A stretch of 46,749 nt of DNA from Cytophagales bacterium (GCA_013298075.1 JAAFJG010000036.1:1-46749), one strand, 5' to 3'; counted from the first letter of the stretch, positions 34,784 to 42,226 are shown. The notes: generated by a model not told the origin, from the sequence alone. A program made the numbers and translations.

Positions 34784-35692
34784 ATGGCAAACAAACAACA
34801 AGACCCAGTTGATAAAAGTAATAAATTTGATAAAATTATCAAAGAAAATATGGTAGAATGTACTTTGCCATTTATTGATAGCCTTTTTAACCTCAATATT
34901 CAACCCAATGATATGGTAGATGTTGATCCACAAATTCAAAGCACACAAGAAAGAGAAGTTGATTTTTTAAAAAAAATAATAAGGACTAATGGTGCAAAAG
35001 ATTATTTATTACAAATAGAGTTTCAGTCTAAAAATGAAGTAAGAATGAATGCTCGAATGGCGGAGTATTATACTTTTTTGAATCGCAAATATGATTTAAT
35101 CGTCAAACAATATGTAATTTATATAGGTGATGAAACTATGACTATGCTTAATTATACTCAACACGAAGATTTTGAACATAGGTTTCAAATCATAAATATT
35201 CGCCATAAAAATTATTTAGAATTTGTGAAATCAGATATTCCTGAATTTGTTATTTTAGGAATTTTGGCGGGTTTTGGACAAGATAAATCTGAGGTAGCAG
35301 TGAAAAATATTTTACAAAGAATTGTTACAATAACCAACACCAATCAACGTTATAAAAATACGCTTGAACAAGAAAAATATCTACGTCAAATAGATGTTAT
35401 GAGTCAATTACGCGGTTTACAAGGTACAATTATTAAAATACTTAAAAATATGGACATTACATTTGATATTACAAAAGACCTTCGTTATCAAGAAGGTGAA
35501 TTAGTTGGTGAAGCCAAAGGTGAAGCAAGAGGTGAAGCAAGAGGTGAAGCAAGAGGCAAAGCAGAAGGTGAAGCAAAAGAAAGAAACAAAAATATCTTAA
35601 AAGGACATTCAAAAGGAATGACTATTGTAGATTTGGCTGATTTTTTTGATGTAAGTATTGAGTATGTTAAAGATGTTATTAAAAACGGATAA
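34784..35692 (+). CDS. Rpn/PD-(D/E)xK nuclease family (transposase-like) protein
   Basis: 302 residues. The N-terminal 230 residues match the recombination-promoting nuclease (Rpn, PDDEXK_2) family of Bacteroidota: opening FDKIIKENMVECTLPFIDSLF, REVDFL with Asp60, LLQIEFQSK with Glu79, Gln81 and Lys83 as nuclease residues, and MAEYYTFLNRKYDL. Residues 242-265 are six tetrapeptide repeats (GEAK/GEAR type) that link to a C-terminal helix-turn-helix-like segment (MTIVDLADFFDVSIEYVKDVI). Rpn proteins cut DNA and raise recombination, and are often annotated as transposases. It is probably monocistronic and lies among repeats of families 2 and 3. Confidence 0.85.
   Translation: MANKQQDPVDKSNKFDKIIKENMVECTLPFIDSLFNLNIQPNDMVDVDPQIQSTQEREVDFLKKIIRTNGAKDYLLQIEFQSKNEVRMNARMAEYYTFLNRKYDLIVKQYVIYIGDETMTMLNYTQHEDFEHRFQIINIRHKNYLEFVKSDIPEFVILGILAGFGQDKSEVAVKNILQRIVTITNTNQRYKNTLEQEKYLRQIDVMSQLRGLQGTIIKILKNMDITFDITKDLRYQEGELVGEAKGEARGEARGEARGKAEGEAKERNKNILKGHSKGMTIVDLADFFDVSIEYVKDVIKNG
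35507..35578 (+). repeat. Six 12-base tandem repeats in the Rpn gene
   Basis: Units of the type GGTGAAGCAAGA, three of them identical (35519-35554), two diverged. Changes in copy number would keep the reading frame and alter only the linker length. Confidence 0.92.
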
Positions 35693-35697
35693 AAATT

Positions 35698-35857
35698 ATA
35701 GTTTGATAACGACTTTTTGATTTTGTCAATAAATATTTATTTTATTATTCCTTTTCTCCTTGATATGTGCCACAAAGACCGAAATAGATAGTAACTTTTA
35801 TTTCGGTCTGTGTGCCACAGACCAAGGATTAACATAAAAGAAATGTCATTATCAAAG
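35698..35857 (+). repeat. Family 2 repeat, copy 1 (conserved arms around a long hairpin)
   Basis: Left arm TAGTTTGATAACGACTTTTT and the following AAATATTTATTTTATTA, right arm AACATAAAAGAAATGTCATT then ATCAAAG, are shared with 42098-42226. The right arm is roughly the inverse of the left (TTTGATAAyGAC). Between them is a hairpin with a 21-base stem (35766-35786 with 35799-35819, two mismatches), whose sequence is not shared with copy 2. Confidence 0.75.
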
Positions 35858-35858
35858 T

Positions 35859-35950
35859 GCTGCCCCAATTTCGTTGCAAATTTATTTTTATGTTAAAAAA
35901 ATAAACATAACGATTTTATTTTAAATTTGTTACAACAAATCTGGGGCAAC
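35859..35950 (+). repeat. Family 3 repeat, copy 1 (near-palindrome of 92 bases)
   Basis: Starts GCTGCCCCAATTTCGTTGCA and its right end, read inverted, starts GTTGCCCCAGATTTGTTG, so the unit is an imperfect palindrome able to form one long hairpin. It matches 41977-42072 in inverted orientation. Confidence 0.75.
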
Positions 35951-35987
35951 TTCAATATTGTAAAAAAATTAAAAAAACAATAATAAA

Positions 35988-36377
35988 ATGAGTATAAAAA
36001 TGAAAAAAATGTTTGTGGTAAGCACAAACAAAACTCCCCAAATAGATTTTGATGTAGAAAATGGAATTTTGCAAATCAAAGGCGTTTCAATTCCTGAAGA
36101 TGCCAACAGAATTTATACGCCTGTGATTGAATGGGCGGAAAGATATGTAAAACATACGGAATTATTTTTAACAACAGTCAAAATAAAACTAATTTATTTT
36201 AATACTTCTACGTCTGATTATTTGATGAATTTTTTAAAAACGCTCAAAAAATTGCAAGAAAAAGTAAAATTTGAGTGGTATTATGAACTCGATGACGATG
36301 ATATGAAAGAAACAGGTATTCATTTTGAAAGTATTTTAGAAGTAAAATTTCATTATATTGAGGTAGATGAAATTTAG
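35988..36377 (+). CDS. SiaC-like (DUF1987) regulatory phosphoprotein
   Basis: 129 residues, family length. The motif IKLIYFNTSTSDYLMNFLK corresponds to the conserved segment around the phosphorylated Thr/Ser of SiaC (residues 71-79 here), and the N-terminal TPQIDFDVENGILQIKGVSIPEDA is also typical. In Pseudomonas, SiaC is phosphorylated by kinase SiaB and dephosphorylated by SiaA, and its unmodified form activates a diguanylate cyclase. No siaA or siaB lies next to it here. An adenylate cyclase is encoded 1.5 kb downstream, but a link is speculation. The start may also be the Met at 36000. Confidence 0.85.
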   Translation: MSIKMKKMFVVSTNKTPQIDFDVENGILQIKGVSIPEDANRIYTPVIEWAERYVKHTELFLTTVKIKLIYFNTSTSDYLMNFLKTLKKLQEKVKFEWYYELDDDDMKETGIHFESILEVKFHYIEVDEI

Positions 36378-36427
36378 ATTTTTTTCGTTTTATTTATTCA
36401 TAAAATGATAAAAATTTAAACTTTTTT

Positions 36428-36631
36428 GTTTCATAGGAAATTATTGCGGATATAATTTTCTTATGTATGAATAGAAATAGCATTTATTTAAAAAATACCA
36501 ATTTGAAAAATGCGGAGATTTTGGCTAAAGCCAAGAATTGAATTTTTTTAATATCCTCCAGATAAATCTGGAGGCAATTCAGAAAACGTATTTCAAAAAA
36601 AAAATTTTTTCCGCAAAACTTCCTAAAAACC
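36428..36631 (-). mobile_element. MITE-like repeat, family 1, copy C (complete, with target duplication)
   Basis: 204 bases with inverted ends: GTTTCATAGGAAATTATTGC on the left and, inverted, GGTTTTTAGGAAGTTTTGCG on the right. ACTTTTTT flanks it directly on both sides (36420-36427 and 36632-36639), an 8-base target-site duplication. The core hairpin is at 36555-36574 and the TTGGCTTTAGCC-like block at about 36521-36540, in opposite orientation to copies A, B and D. There is no reading frame for a transposase. Confidence 0.88.
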
Positions 36632-36642
36632 ACTTTTTTATT

Positions 36643-36650
36643 TATATTTG
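36643..36650 (+). promoter_or_regulatory. -7 element of the 36692 gene, right next to MITE copy C
   Basis: TATATTTG followed by CAG. It begins 4 bases after the right target duplication, so the MITE end occupies the -33 region. The start codon lies 41 bases downstream. Confidence 0.6.
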
Positions 36651-36691
36651 CAGAATAATTCCTTTATCATTGCAAATAAAAAGTAGAAAAT

Positions 36692-36925
36692 ATGAAAGAA
36701 TTATTAAAAAAAGATTGGGAATATACTTTATCAGAAAATGAAAAAGGTTATTTTTTATCTGTTTTATGTGGTACATCTGCGGTCTTTGTGGTATCTTTTC
36801 AACTTTCAAAAGAAGAATCTAACAATTTTTTGGAGCAAGGCGAAACCTACATTAGTTATTTAGCTAATCAAGTAATGAGTAATCCTGAATTTTATTTTGA
36901 TAGAAGAGAAACGCCAGAAAAGTAA
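36692..36925 (+). CDS. Small protein of unknown function
   Basis: 77 residues with no recognised family. The sequence begins MKELLKKDWEYTLSENEKGYFL, has a moderately hydrophobic strand pair (LSVLCGTSAVFVVSFQL) and ends with a charged helix and FYFDRRETPEK. It looks like a small folded cytoplasmic protein rather than a membrane peptide. A good -7 element (36643) and a distance of 41 bases to the ATG support expression. It is followed after 83 bases by the ExbB/TolQ-like gene, which has its own -7 element (TATATTTG at 36965-36972). Confidence 0.6.
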   Translation: MKELLKKDWEYTLSENEKGYFLSVLCGTSAVFVVSFQLSKEESNNFLEQGETYISYLANQVMSNPEFYFDRRETPEK

Positions 36926-37008
36926 AAAACTTTGTAATTTTTTATAAATATCATTTTTTTTGATTATATTTGCAAAAAATTACTATCAAAAATCATCAAA
37001 ACTAAAAA

Positions 37009-37641
37009 ATGTTTGGAGAAAATTCTGTTTCAATTCTTGAATTAGCACTCAAAGGTGGCGTGATTATGATTCCGCTTGCCTTATTATTTGTTTTGGGTAT
37101 TTATATATTTTTGGAGCGTATTTTTACTTTGGGGCGTGCCACTCAAAATCCTACCAATTTTATGGAAAAAGTAAAAAATTTAGTTACCAATGAAGATATT
37201 ATCGAAGCCAAAAAATTATGCAAAGAGCAAAATTCACCCATCAGTCGAATGATTGATAAAGGACTTTCTCGCTTAGGCTCACCACTTAAAAATATCGAGA
37301 CTTCTATCGAATATGTCGCAAAAATTGAGTTATATAGGTTAGAAAAAAACTTAGCAATTTTAGCAACTATTGGTGGTGCTGCGCCTATGGTAGGTTTTTT
37401 GGGTACTGTAATTGGCATGATTGATTCTTTTATGACGATTGCGAGATTGAAAGGTGCGGTAGATCCGCAAGTGCTTTCAAGTGGAATTTATACGGCTTTG
37501 ATTACGACTGTGGCAGGATTGATTATTGGTATTTTAGTTAATATTGCCTATAATTATTTGGTTACAAGAGTTCAAAAAGTGGTTTATAATATGGAATATA
37601 CAGTGATGGAATTTATGGATTTATTACAAGAAAAAAGATAA
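37009..37641 (+). CDS. MotA/TolQ/ExbB family proton channel protein
   Basis: 210 residues, family length. One helix near residues 15-35 (GGVIMIPLALLFVLGIYIFLERIF), a cytoplasmic domain, and two C-terminal helices including the family block GAAPMVGFLGTVIGMIDSF and TALITTVAGLIIGILVNIAYNYL. With an ExbD/TolR partner it would form a proton-driven motor energising TonB- or Tol-type systems or gliding. Normally an exbD gene follows directly, but here no such gene lies downstream, so the partner is elsewhere. It has a promoter-like TATATTTG at 36965. Confidence 0.93.
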   Translation: MFGENSVSILELALKGGVIMIPLALLFVLGIYIFLERIFTLGRATQNPTNFMEKVKNLVTNEDIIEAKKLCKEQNSPISRMIDKGLSRLGSPLKNIETSIEYVAKIELYRLEKNLAILATIGGAAPMVGFLGTVIGMIDSFMTIARLKGAVDPQVLSSGIYTALITTVAGLIIGILVNIAYNYLVTRVQKVVYNMEYTVMEFMDLLQEKR

Positions 37642-37794
37642 TTTTTGCCTTTTTTCTTCATATTTTTACATAAATTATAACCAAAAAATATGAATTTTCC
37701 CAAATCATTACTATAAGACAGCATGAATAATTTCACTTAAGATACCAAAAAAAATGAATTACTTTATAAAAAATATACTATTTTTAGAAAATAT

Positions 37795-37825
37795 TTTGAA
37801 TATCCAAACTTTTATTTTATCTTTG
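37795..37825 (+). promoter_or_regulatory. Promoter of the adenylate cyclase gene
   Basis: TTTG at 37795-37798, 19 bases, TATCTTTG at 37818-37825: a full consensus match. The leader is about 88 bases long, and the surrounding 37642-37919 has no gene. Confidence 0.75.
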
Positions 37826-37919
37826 CATTTATGTATGTTTTACAAAAAAAATTCTAATTTTTGTTTTTTTTTAATATAAACTTACATAAAAAAATCTAAC
37901 TATTTTACAACTTAAAAGT

Positions 37920-39311
37920 ATGAAATTTTTTATCATCTTTTTATTTTTTGCTACTATTTTTATTAATATTTATGCTCAAAACAACAAACCAGAAAATTGC
38001 ACTTTGCGTTTGCAAATGAATAATGGTAATAGACTTCAAAATTTTGTATTGCGTGTAGGAGCGCAAGAATACATTACAGACAAGGAAGGAGTGGTTATGT
38101 TGCCCAATTGTAAACGTGAAAGTCTTATTTTTGTAAGAGATAATATTGTTTTGGTTGGATATACAGGCGACCCTATTACCAAAAAAATAAGAGGAGGAGT
38201 CAATTTAATTCTTACTTTACCCAAAGGAAGTAGTTTGCCTCCTAACAGAAATGAACTCATGGCAATCCAAAGGGCAAAAGAGGAAACAGAAAAAGTAAAT
38301 AAAATGTCTACTGATATTAGTAATTTAGGGCAAGATTTGGATAGTATCAAAAAAGCAAAAGAACATGTAGAAAAAGCACAAAAAATAGAGCAAGAAGCAC
38401 ATTTGGTTACACAAAAAAAAGCAAAAGATGACCAGATAAAAGCAGAAGAAGATAAAAAAAGAGCAAATGAAAGAGCTCAATTTTTAATGGGAATTATTTT
38501 ATTTATTACGATTGCTATCACTATTTGTGGCTATATGATGTATTTGGTTTGGCATAAAAATTCATTATTAATCAAACAAAAAAAGGAAATTGAGGGCAAA
38601 AATAATCGCATCGAAGAATTGCTTTTAAATATATTACCCAAAGAAGTAGCCGACGAACTTTCTATCAAAGGAGTTACCGAAACTCGCTATTATGACTTTA
38701 CCACCGTGCTTTTTGCGGATATAAAAGGTTTTTCTGCCTTAGCACAAAGAGTAACTCCACAAGTCTTGATTAGTGAATTAGATGCTACTTTTGGTAAATT
38801 TGATGATATTATCAAAAAATATCATATAGAAAGAATTAAAACTATTGGCGATTGTTATATGTGCGCGGGTGGCGTACCCAATCGTAATCGTAGTAATCCT
38901 ATTGATGTCGTTTTGGCTGCTTTAGAAATTCAAAAATGGATGATAGACGAAAAAGCAAGACGTAATAATGATTTTTGGCAAGTAAGATTAGGATTGCATA
39001 CTGGAGATTTGGTGGCGGGCGTAGTGGGAAAAACTAAATTTGCGTTTGATATTTGGGGAAATACCGTTAATTTGGCTTCACGTATGGAAAGTGTGGGCGA
39101 AATTGGTAAAGTAAATATTTCTGATACTACTTATCAACAAATAAAAGATTTTTTTGAATGTACTTCAAGAGGAAAAATTCACGTAAAAAATATTGGAGAA
39201 GTAGATACTTATTTTATTGATAGAATAAAAATTCAACTTTCTGCAGATAGCGAAGGACTTTTGCCTAATAAAGATTTTTGGGCTATCAAAAAAGAAAAAT
39301 TTGGGGAATAA
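37920..39311 (+). CDS. Membrane-bound class III adenylate cyclase
   Basis: 463 residues. A signal peptide (MKFFIIFLFFATIFINIYAQ) precedes a beta-rich domain outside the membrane (residues 22-115), then a charged coiled coil (about 120-185), one membrane helix at 188-211 and a cyclase domain from about 255. Metal-binding Asp267 (FADIKGFS) and Asp311 (TIGDCYM) are present. Lys307 and Asp377 (KFAFDIWGN) are the residues that select ATP, and the transition-state residues Asn384 and Arg388 follow (NTVNLASR). So it should make cAMP in response to a signal sensed outside. Cyclases with this plan are numerous in Cytophagia. It has its own promoter and terminator. Confidence 0.92.
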   Translation: MKFFIIFLFFATIFINIYAQNNKPENCTLRLQMNNGNRLQNFVLRVGAQEYITDKEGVVMLPNCKRESLIFVRDNIVLVGYTGDPITKKIRGGVNLILTLPKGSSLPPNRNELMAIQRAKEETEKVNKMSTDISNLGQDLDSIKKAKEHVEKAQKIEQEAHLVTQKKAKDDQIKAEEDKKRANERAQFLMGIILFITIAITICGYMMYLVWHKNSLLIKQKKEIEGKNNRIEELLLNILPKEVADELSIKGVTETRYYDFTTVLFADIKGFSALAQRVTPQVLISELDATFGKFDDIIKKYHIERIKTIGDCYMCAGGVPNRNRSNPIDVVLAALEIQKWMIDEKARRNNDFWQVRLGLHTGDLVAGVVGKTKFAFDIWGNTVNLASRMESVGEIGKVNISDTTYQQIKDFFECTSRGKIHVKNIGEVDTYFIDRIKIQLSADSEGLLPNKDFWAIKKEKFGE

Positions 39312-39330
39312 TTTTTACTATAAAATTTAA

Positions 39331-39379
39331 AAATAAAATCTATTTCATTTGATTATTTTACGAAAAATAGATTTTATTT
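39331..39379. terminator. Bidirectional terminator between cyclase and muramidase operon
   Basis: AAATAAAATCTATTT (39331-39345) pairs perfectly with 39365-39379 around a 19-base loop. It lies between convergent genes; the pairing is AT-rich, so strength is uncertain. Confidence 0.65.
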
Positions 39380-39388
39380 AAAATTACT

Positions 39389-40216
39389 TTATTTTTGGGT
39401 AATTTTTATCAATTCTTTTATATTATCACCTTCAAATACATTCAAATCAACATTGCCATTAATTCCATTGATATTTCCTTCTGAAGAATGTTGCCAAAAA
39501 CTCCATTTTTGAAAGATTAAGTCAGGGTTCTTCAAATTTTTATATTGAGCCACCCAAAATATATATTTTTTAAATTCTTCTCCAATATTATCTCGCAAAA
39601 AAGATCTACCGCTATAAATAATTGGTTTTACTTTATATTTTTTTTCAATAATATCAAGCCAAATTTTGAGTTCTCTTTTGAGTTCAGGTAATTTTTTATC
39701 ACCCAATTCTTCAATATCTAACACAGGTGGCAAGTTTCCTTTCACCATTTTTACGTTGGCTATAAAATGTTTTGCTTGTTCCTCTCCACTTAATTCTGCT
39801 TTAAAATAATGATAAGCACCACAAATTAGTCCTGTTTTTTGTGCTTCTTTCCAATTTTTCGCAAAAAATTTATCAGAAAAATCATTCCCTTCTGTTGCTT
39901 TCATAAATACAAAAGTGATAGAATCGCCTTTTATTTTCATTTTTTTGACCGCTTCCCAATCAATATCACCCTGATAAAAAGAAACATCAATGCCATGAAT
40001 AGAAAATTTGGGCAATTCTACGCCAAAATTGCTATATTTTTTTGAAGGTGTTCGATTAACTATTTTTTCTGTCCATTTTTTAAGAAAATTGTCCCAATAA
40101 ATTTTTGATTCATAAGGATAAAAATAAAAAAAAGAAGAAATCACCACAGAAATAAATACGCCAATTAATAAAAAAATATTAAAAAGCCAAGTAAAAAAAC
40201 GATACAAATATTCCAA
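39389..40216 (-). CDS. GH25 family lysozyme (muramidase) with N-terminal membrane anchor
   Basis: 275 residues. A hydrophobic helix at about residues 11-33 (FNIFLLIGVFISVVISSFFYF) anchors the enzyme, then a GH25 barrel: IHGIDVSFYQGDIDW with Asp77, FVFMKATEGNDFSDKFF, GAYHYFKAELSGEEQA, and the catalytic pair Asp167-x-Glu169 in PPVLDIEELG, followed by IIYSGRSFL and FWQHSSEGNINGINGNVDLNVF. It cleaves the MurNAc-GlcNAc bond. GH25 enzymes are known from phages, secreted lysins and cell wall turnover proteins; the membrane anchor suggests use on the cell's own wall. It is the last gene of a minus-strand operon, 13 bases after the lipoprotein gene. Confidence 0.9.
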   Translation of the reverse strand: MEYLYRFFTWLFNIFLLIGVFISVVISSFFYFYPYESKIYWDNFLKKWTEKIVNRTPSKKYSNFGVELPKFSIHGIDVSFYQGDIDWEAVKKMKIKGDSITFVFMKATEGNDFSDKFFAKNWKEAQKTGLICGAYHYFKAELSGEEQAKHFIANVKMVKGNLPPVLDIEELGDKKLPELKRELKIWLDIIEKKYKVKPIIYSGRSFLRDNIGEEFKKYIFWVAQYKNLKNPDLIFQKWSFWQHSSEGNINGINGNVDLNVFEGDNIKELIKITQK

Positions 40217-40229
40217 TTTTTAAATTTTT

Positions 40230-40874
40230 TTAATTAGGACAATTATCAGGCTTTGCTCCTTTGAGATACAAACCTGTGAGTTTCCATTGTCCTGCTATGA
40301 TTTTAAATTGCAAACTAACTTTTCCTGTAGGTTTCACATTTTTTAATTTAGGGGGAGCTGGTTTTCCTTTTTCGGCTTTTGTTTCGGGCAAATATTCAAA
40401 TTCTAACAAACCATTTCTTTCTACTTTTGCCAAATCTGCTTCTCCTATTGCTTTTATCAAACATTTATCCAACTCGGTTTCGATGCATTTTAAAAACATT
40501 TCCTTAGAAATAGGTTTTCTTTTAGGAGGTTCTTTTTTATTTTCCTTATCTTTTTCAGTTTCTTGTATATCTTTTTTGTCTTGTTTTTCATCAAACATTT
40601 CACGACAAGTAAAATCACCGACAAAAGGAAAATTGGCTAAATTTACCAAAATATCTTTTTTTCTACCAAAAACTCCCTCTTGAAAATCTGACCAGAATTC
40701 GAGAAAAATGGCGTGATTTTTTACCTTTCGTTCTGCTCGACTCGAAGGGGGGGGAATAGTAGTGTCTTCTGGCACACCAATTTTTTTCTTACGGCGTGTC
40801 TCTTCTTCTTCTTTGCTCCAACATGAAACAAATAATAAAGATAAAATTAAGACTATAAACAAATTTTTTTTCAT
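40230..40874 (-). CDS. Lipoprotein of unknown function with a C8 tract
   Basis: 214 residues. Signal peptide with lipobox (NLFIVLILSLLFVSC). A disordered charged region (KEEEETRRKKKIGVPEDT) follows, then a domain with FLEFWSDFQEGVFGRKKDI and VNLANFPFVGDF; this block resembles one I recall in other Bacteroidota lipoproteins without a known role. A second charged segment (KEPPKRKPISKEMF) precedes a C-terminal strand region with GKVSLQFKIIAGQWKLTGLYLK. The coding strand holds eight C in a row (40747-40754) near codon 41. The start overlaps the upstream gene by four bases and the GH25 gene follows after 13 bases, so it is tightly linked with the muramidase. Confidence 0.7.
   Translation of the reverse strand: MKKNLFIVLILSLLFVSCWSKEEEETRRKKKIGVPEDTTIPPPSSRAERKVKNHAIFLEFWSDFQEGVFGRKKDILVNLANFPFVGDFTCREMFDEKQDKKDIQETEKDKENKKEPPKRKPISKEMFLKCIETELDKCLIKAIGEADLAKVERNGLLEFEYLPETKAEKGKPAPPKLKNVKPTGKVSLQFKIIAGQWKLTGLYLKGAKPDNCPN
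40747..40754. repeat. Homopolymer of eight G (C8 in the lipoprotein gene)
   Basis: Eight consecutive G bases in a region that otherwise has almost no G or C runs. A change of one base would shift the frame right after the signal peptide. Confidence 0.85.
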
Positions 40875-41410
40875 TGGATAGTTTTATCAATTAACTCTTT
40901 TACGTTAGGTTTTATTAGTTCTACTATTATATGTTTAAATTTTTCGGTATCTTGATTTATTTCGCTCAAACTATCCCAACTAAATGTATAAATTTTTTTA
41001 TCATTTTTATACAAAATAATTGTATTAGAAGAAGTTCCTGTGGCTTTTTCAACCATTTTTACGCCTTGTTTTTCTAATTTTTTTGTCAATCCGTGCAAGG
41101 TTTTCCAATCTTTTTTTGATACTTTAAATGGATGTTTAGCTAATTCTTTAGCATAATCAGAAATTTTTATGACACATTTTTTAGGCAATACTTCAATACT
41201 ATAATTACGATAATATTGCGGAGAAACTGTTGCAGATTGAAATAAAAGTTCTATTTTATCAAAATCAAGCGTATCTTTTGAAACAAGACTATCTTCTATG
41301 CTTGGATTTTTTTTCGTGTATTTTTCTTTATTGGCACAAGAAAAATCAACAAAACAACAAAGCAATAAAATGCCACAAAAAATCAATTTTAACATATTTT
41401 TTTTCATCAT
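40871..41410 (-). CDS. Lipoprotein paralogue of the neighbouring gene at 41412
   Basis: 179 residues from the ATG at 41410; the frame is open upstream but overlaps the next gene. Signal peptide with lipobox (MLKLIFCGILLLCCFVDFSC). The mature part shares with the protein at 41412-41807 the blocks PQYYRxYSIE, GTSxxTIILxK and YxFSWDSLSxIN, and ends in a similar helix (KPNVKELIDK). No named family was recognised. The gene lies one base after the upstream stop codon, and its end overlaps the next start by four bases, so all four genes 41807-39389 form one operon. Likely periplasmic and membrane-attached. Confidence 0.7.
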   Translation of the reverse strand: MMKKNMLKLIFCGILLLCCFVDFSCANKEKYTKKNPSIEDSLVSKDTLDFDKIELLFQSATVSPQYYRNYSIEVLPKKCVIKISDYAKELAKHPFKVSKKDWKTLHGLTKKLEKQGVKMVEKATGTSSNTIILYKNDKKIYTFSWDSLSEINQDTEKFKHIIVELIKPNVKELIDKTIQ

Positions 41411-41411
41411 T

Positions 41412-41807
41412 TTATCGTATGCTTTCGAGCAATTCTTGGATACATGGTTTGATAACTTCCGCAATATTTTCTTGAAATTTTTGAGTATTCGCATTAATAT
41501 CACTCAAACTATCCCAAGAAAATTTATATAATTCAACGTTATCTTTTAATAAAATAATCGTTTGGCATGAAGTTCCAGTAGCACCTTCTTCTATTTTTTC
41601 ACCTTTTGGCTCCAAAGATTTGATTAAAACTTGGCTTAATATTTTCCATTCATTTTCATTTACCTCAAAATTTTTTGCAACCAAATCTTCAGAGTAATTA
41701 TAAATTCTGATATTTCCTTGTTTTTGTGTTATTTCAATCGAATAACTTCTATAATATTGTGGTGGCAATGACGCACAATTATAATTAAATACTATTTTAT
41801 CAAACAT
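41412..41807 (-). CDS. Protein of unknown function, cytoplasmic-looking paralogue of the 40871 lipoprotein
   Basis: 131 residues with no signal peptide, starting MFDKIVFNYNCASLPPQYYR. It aligns along its whole length with the mature part of the next protein (shared PQYYRxYSIE, GTSxxTIILxK, YxFSWDSLSxIN). It has Cys at positions different from its paralogue. So the pair has the same fold, but one copy is apparently cytoplasmic and the other a lipoprotein. It is the first gene of the muramidase operon, with a good promoter about 52 bases upstream. Function unknown; inhibitor or sensor roles toward the muramidase are possible but unsupported. Confidence 0.7.
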   Translation of the reverse strand: MFDKIVFNYNCASLPPQYYRSYSIEITQKQGNIRIYNYSEDLVAKNFEVNENEWKILSQVLIKSLEPKGEKIEEGATGTSCQTIILLKDNVELYKFSWDSLSDINANTQKFQENIAEVIKPCIQELLESIR

Positions 41808-41858
41808 TTTTTTAGTTTTGATTATTAGGTATAAAAATAAACCATTTTAAATTCTCCA

Positions 41859-41890
41859 CAAAGATATAAAATAATACATAATAATTCAAA
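41859..41890 (-). promoter_or_regulatory. Promoter of the four-gene muramidase operon
   Basis: On the minus strand TTTG (41890-41887), a 20-base spacer, and TATCTTTG (41866-41859), close to the Bacteroidota consensus, 52 bases upstream of the ATG at 41807. Confidence 0.75.
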
Positions 41891-41976
41891 AAAGAATTTG
41901 ATTTTTTTTAAGTATATTTTTGAAAACGAGATAATTGAGTTTTGATTATTTTTGAAAAATACCTAAAAATTTAGGT

Positions 41977-42072
41977 GATATCCCAAATCCGTTACAAGAG
42001 ATTTTAAATAAAATCATTGTAGATATTTTTTTTGAATATAAAAATAAATTTGTAACGAGAGATTGGGACAGC
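41977..42072 (-). repeat. Family 3 repeat, copy 2 (inverted relative to copy 1)
   Basis: Read on the minus strand it begins GCTGTCCCAATCTCTCGTTA and continues CAAATTTATTTTTAT, matching 35859-35950 from end to end with scattered differences. Both ends again carry CCCAA and GTTACAA in inverted arrangement. Confidence 0.72.
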
Positions 42073-42097
42073 ACCAAAATATTTAGAAATTTTGGCT

Positions 42098-42226
42098 TAG
42101 TTTGACAGCGACTTTTTAATTTTGTAAATAAATATTTATTTTATTATTTCTTCAAGGTTTTTTTAAACCCTGAAGAAATTTTATAACATTATTCTAAACA
42201 TAAAAGAAATGTTAGTATAAAAGTTT
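42098..42226 (+). repeat. Family 2 repeat, copy 2
   Basis: Same arms as 35698-35857 (TAGTTTGACAGCGACTTTTT at the left, AACATAAAAGAAATGTTAGT at the right, AAATATTTATTTTATTA inside). The enclosed hairpin is TTTCTTCAAGGTTT (42147-42160) pairing with 42165-42178, one mismatch, unrelated to that of copy 1. Confidence 0.72.
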
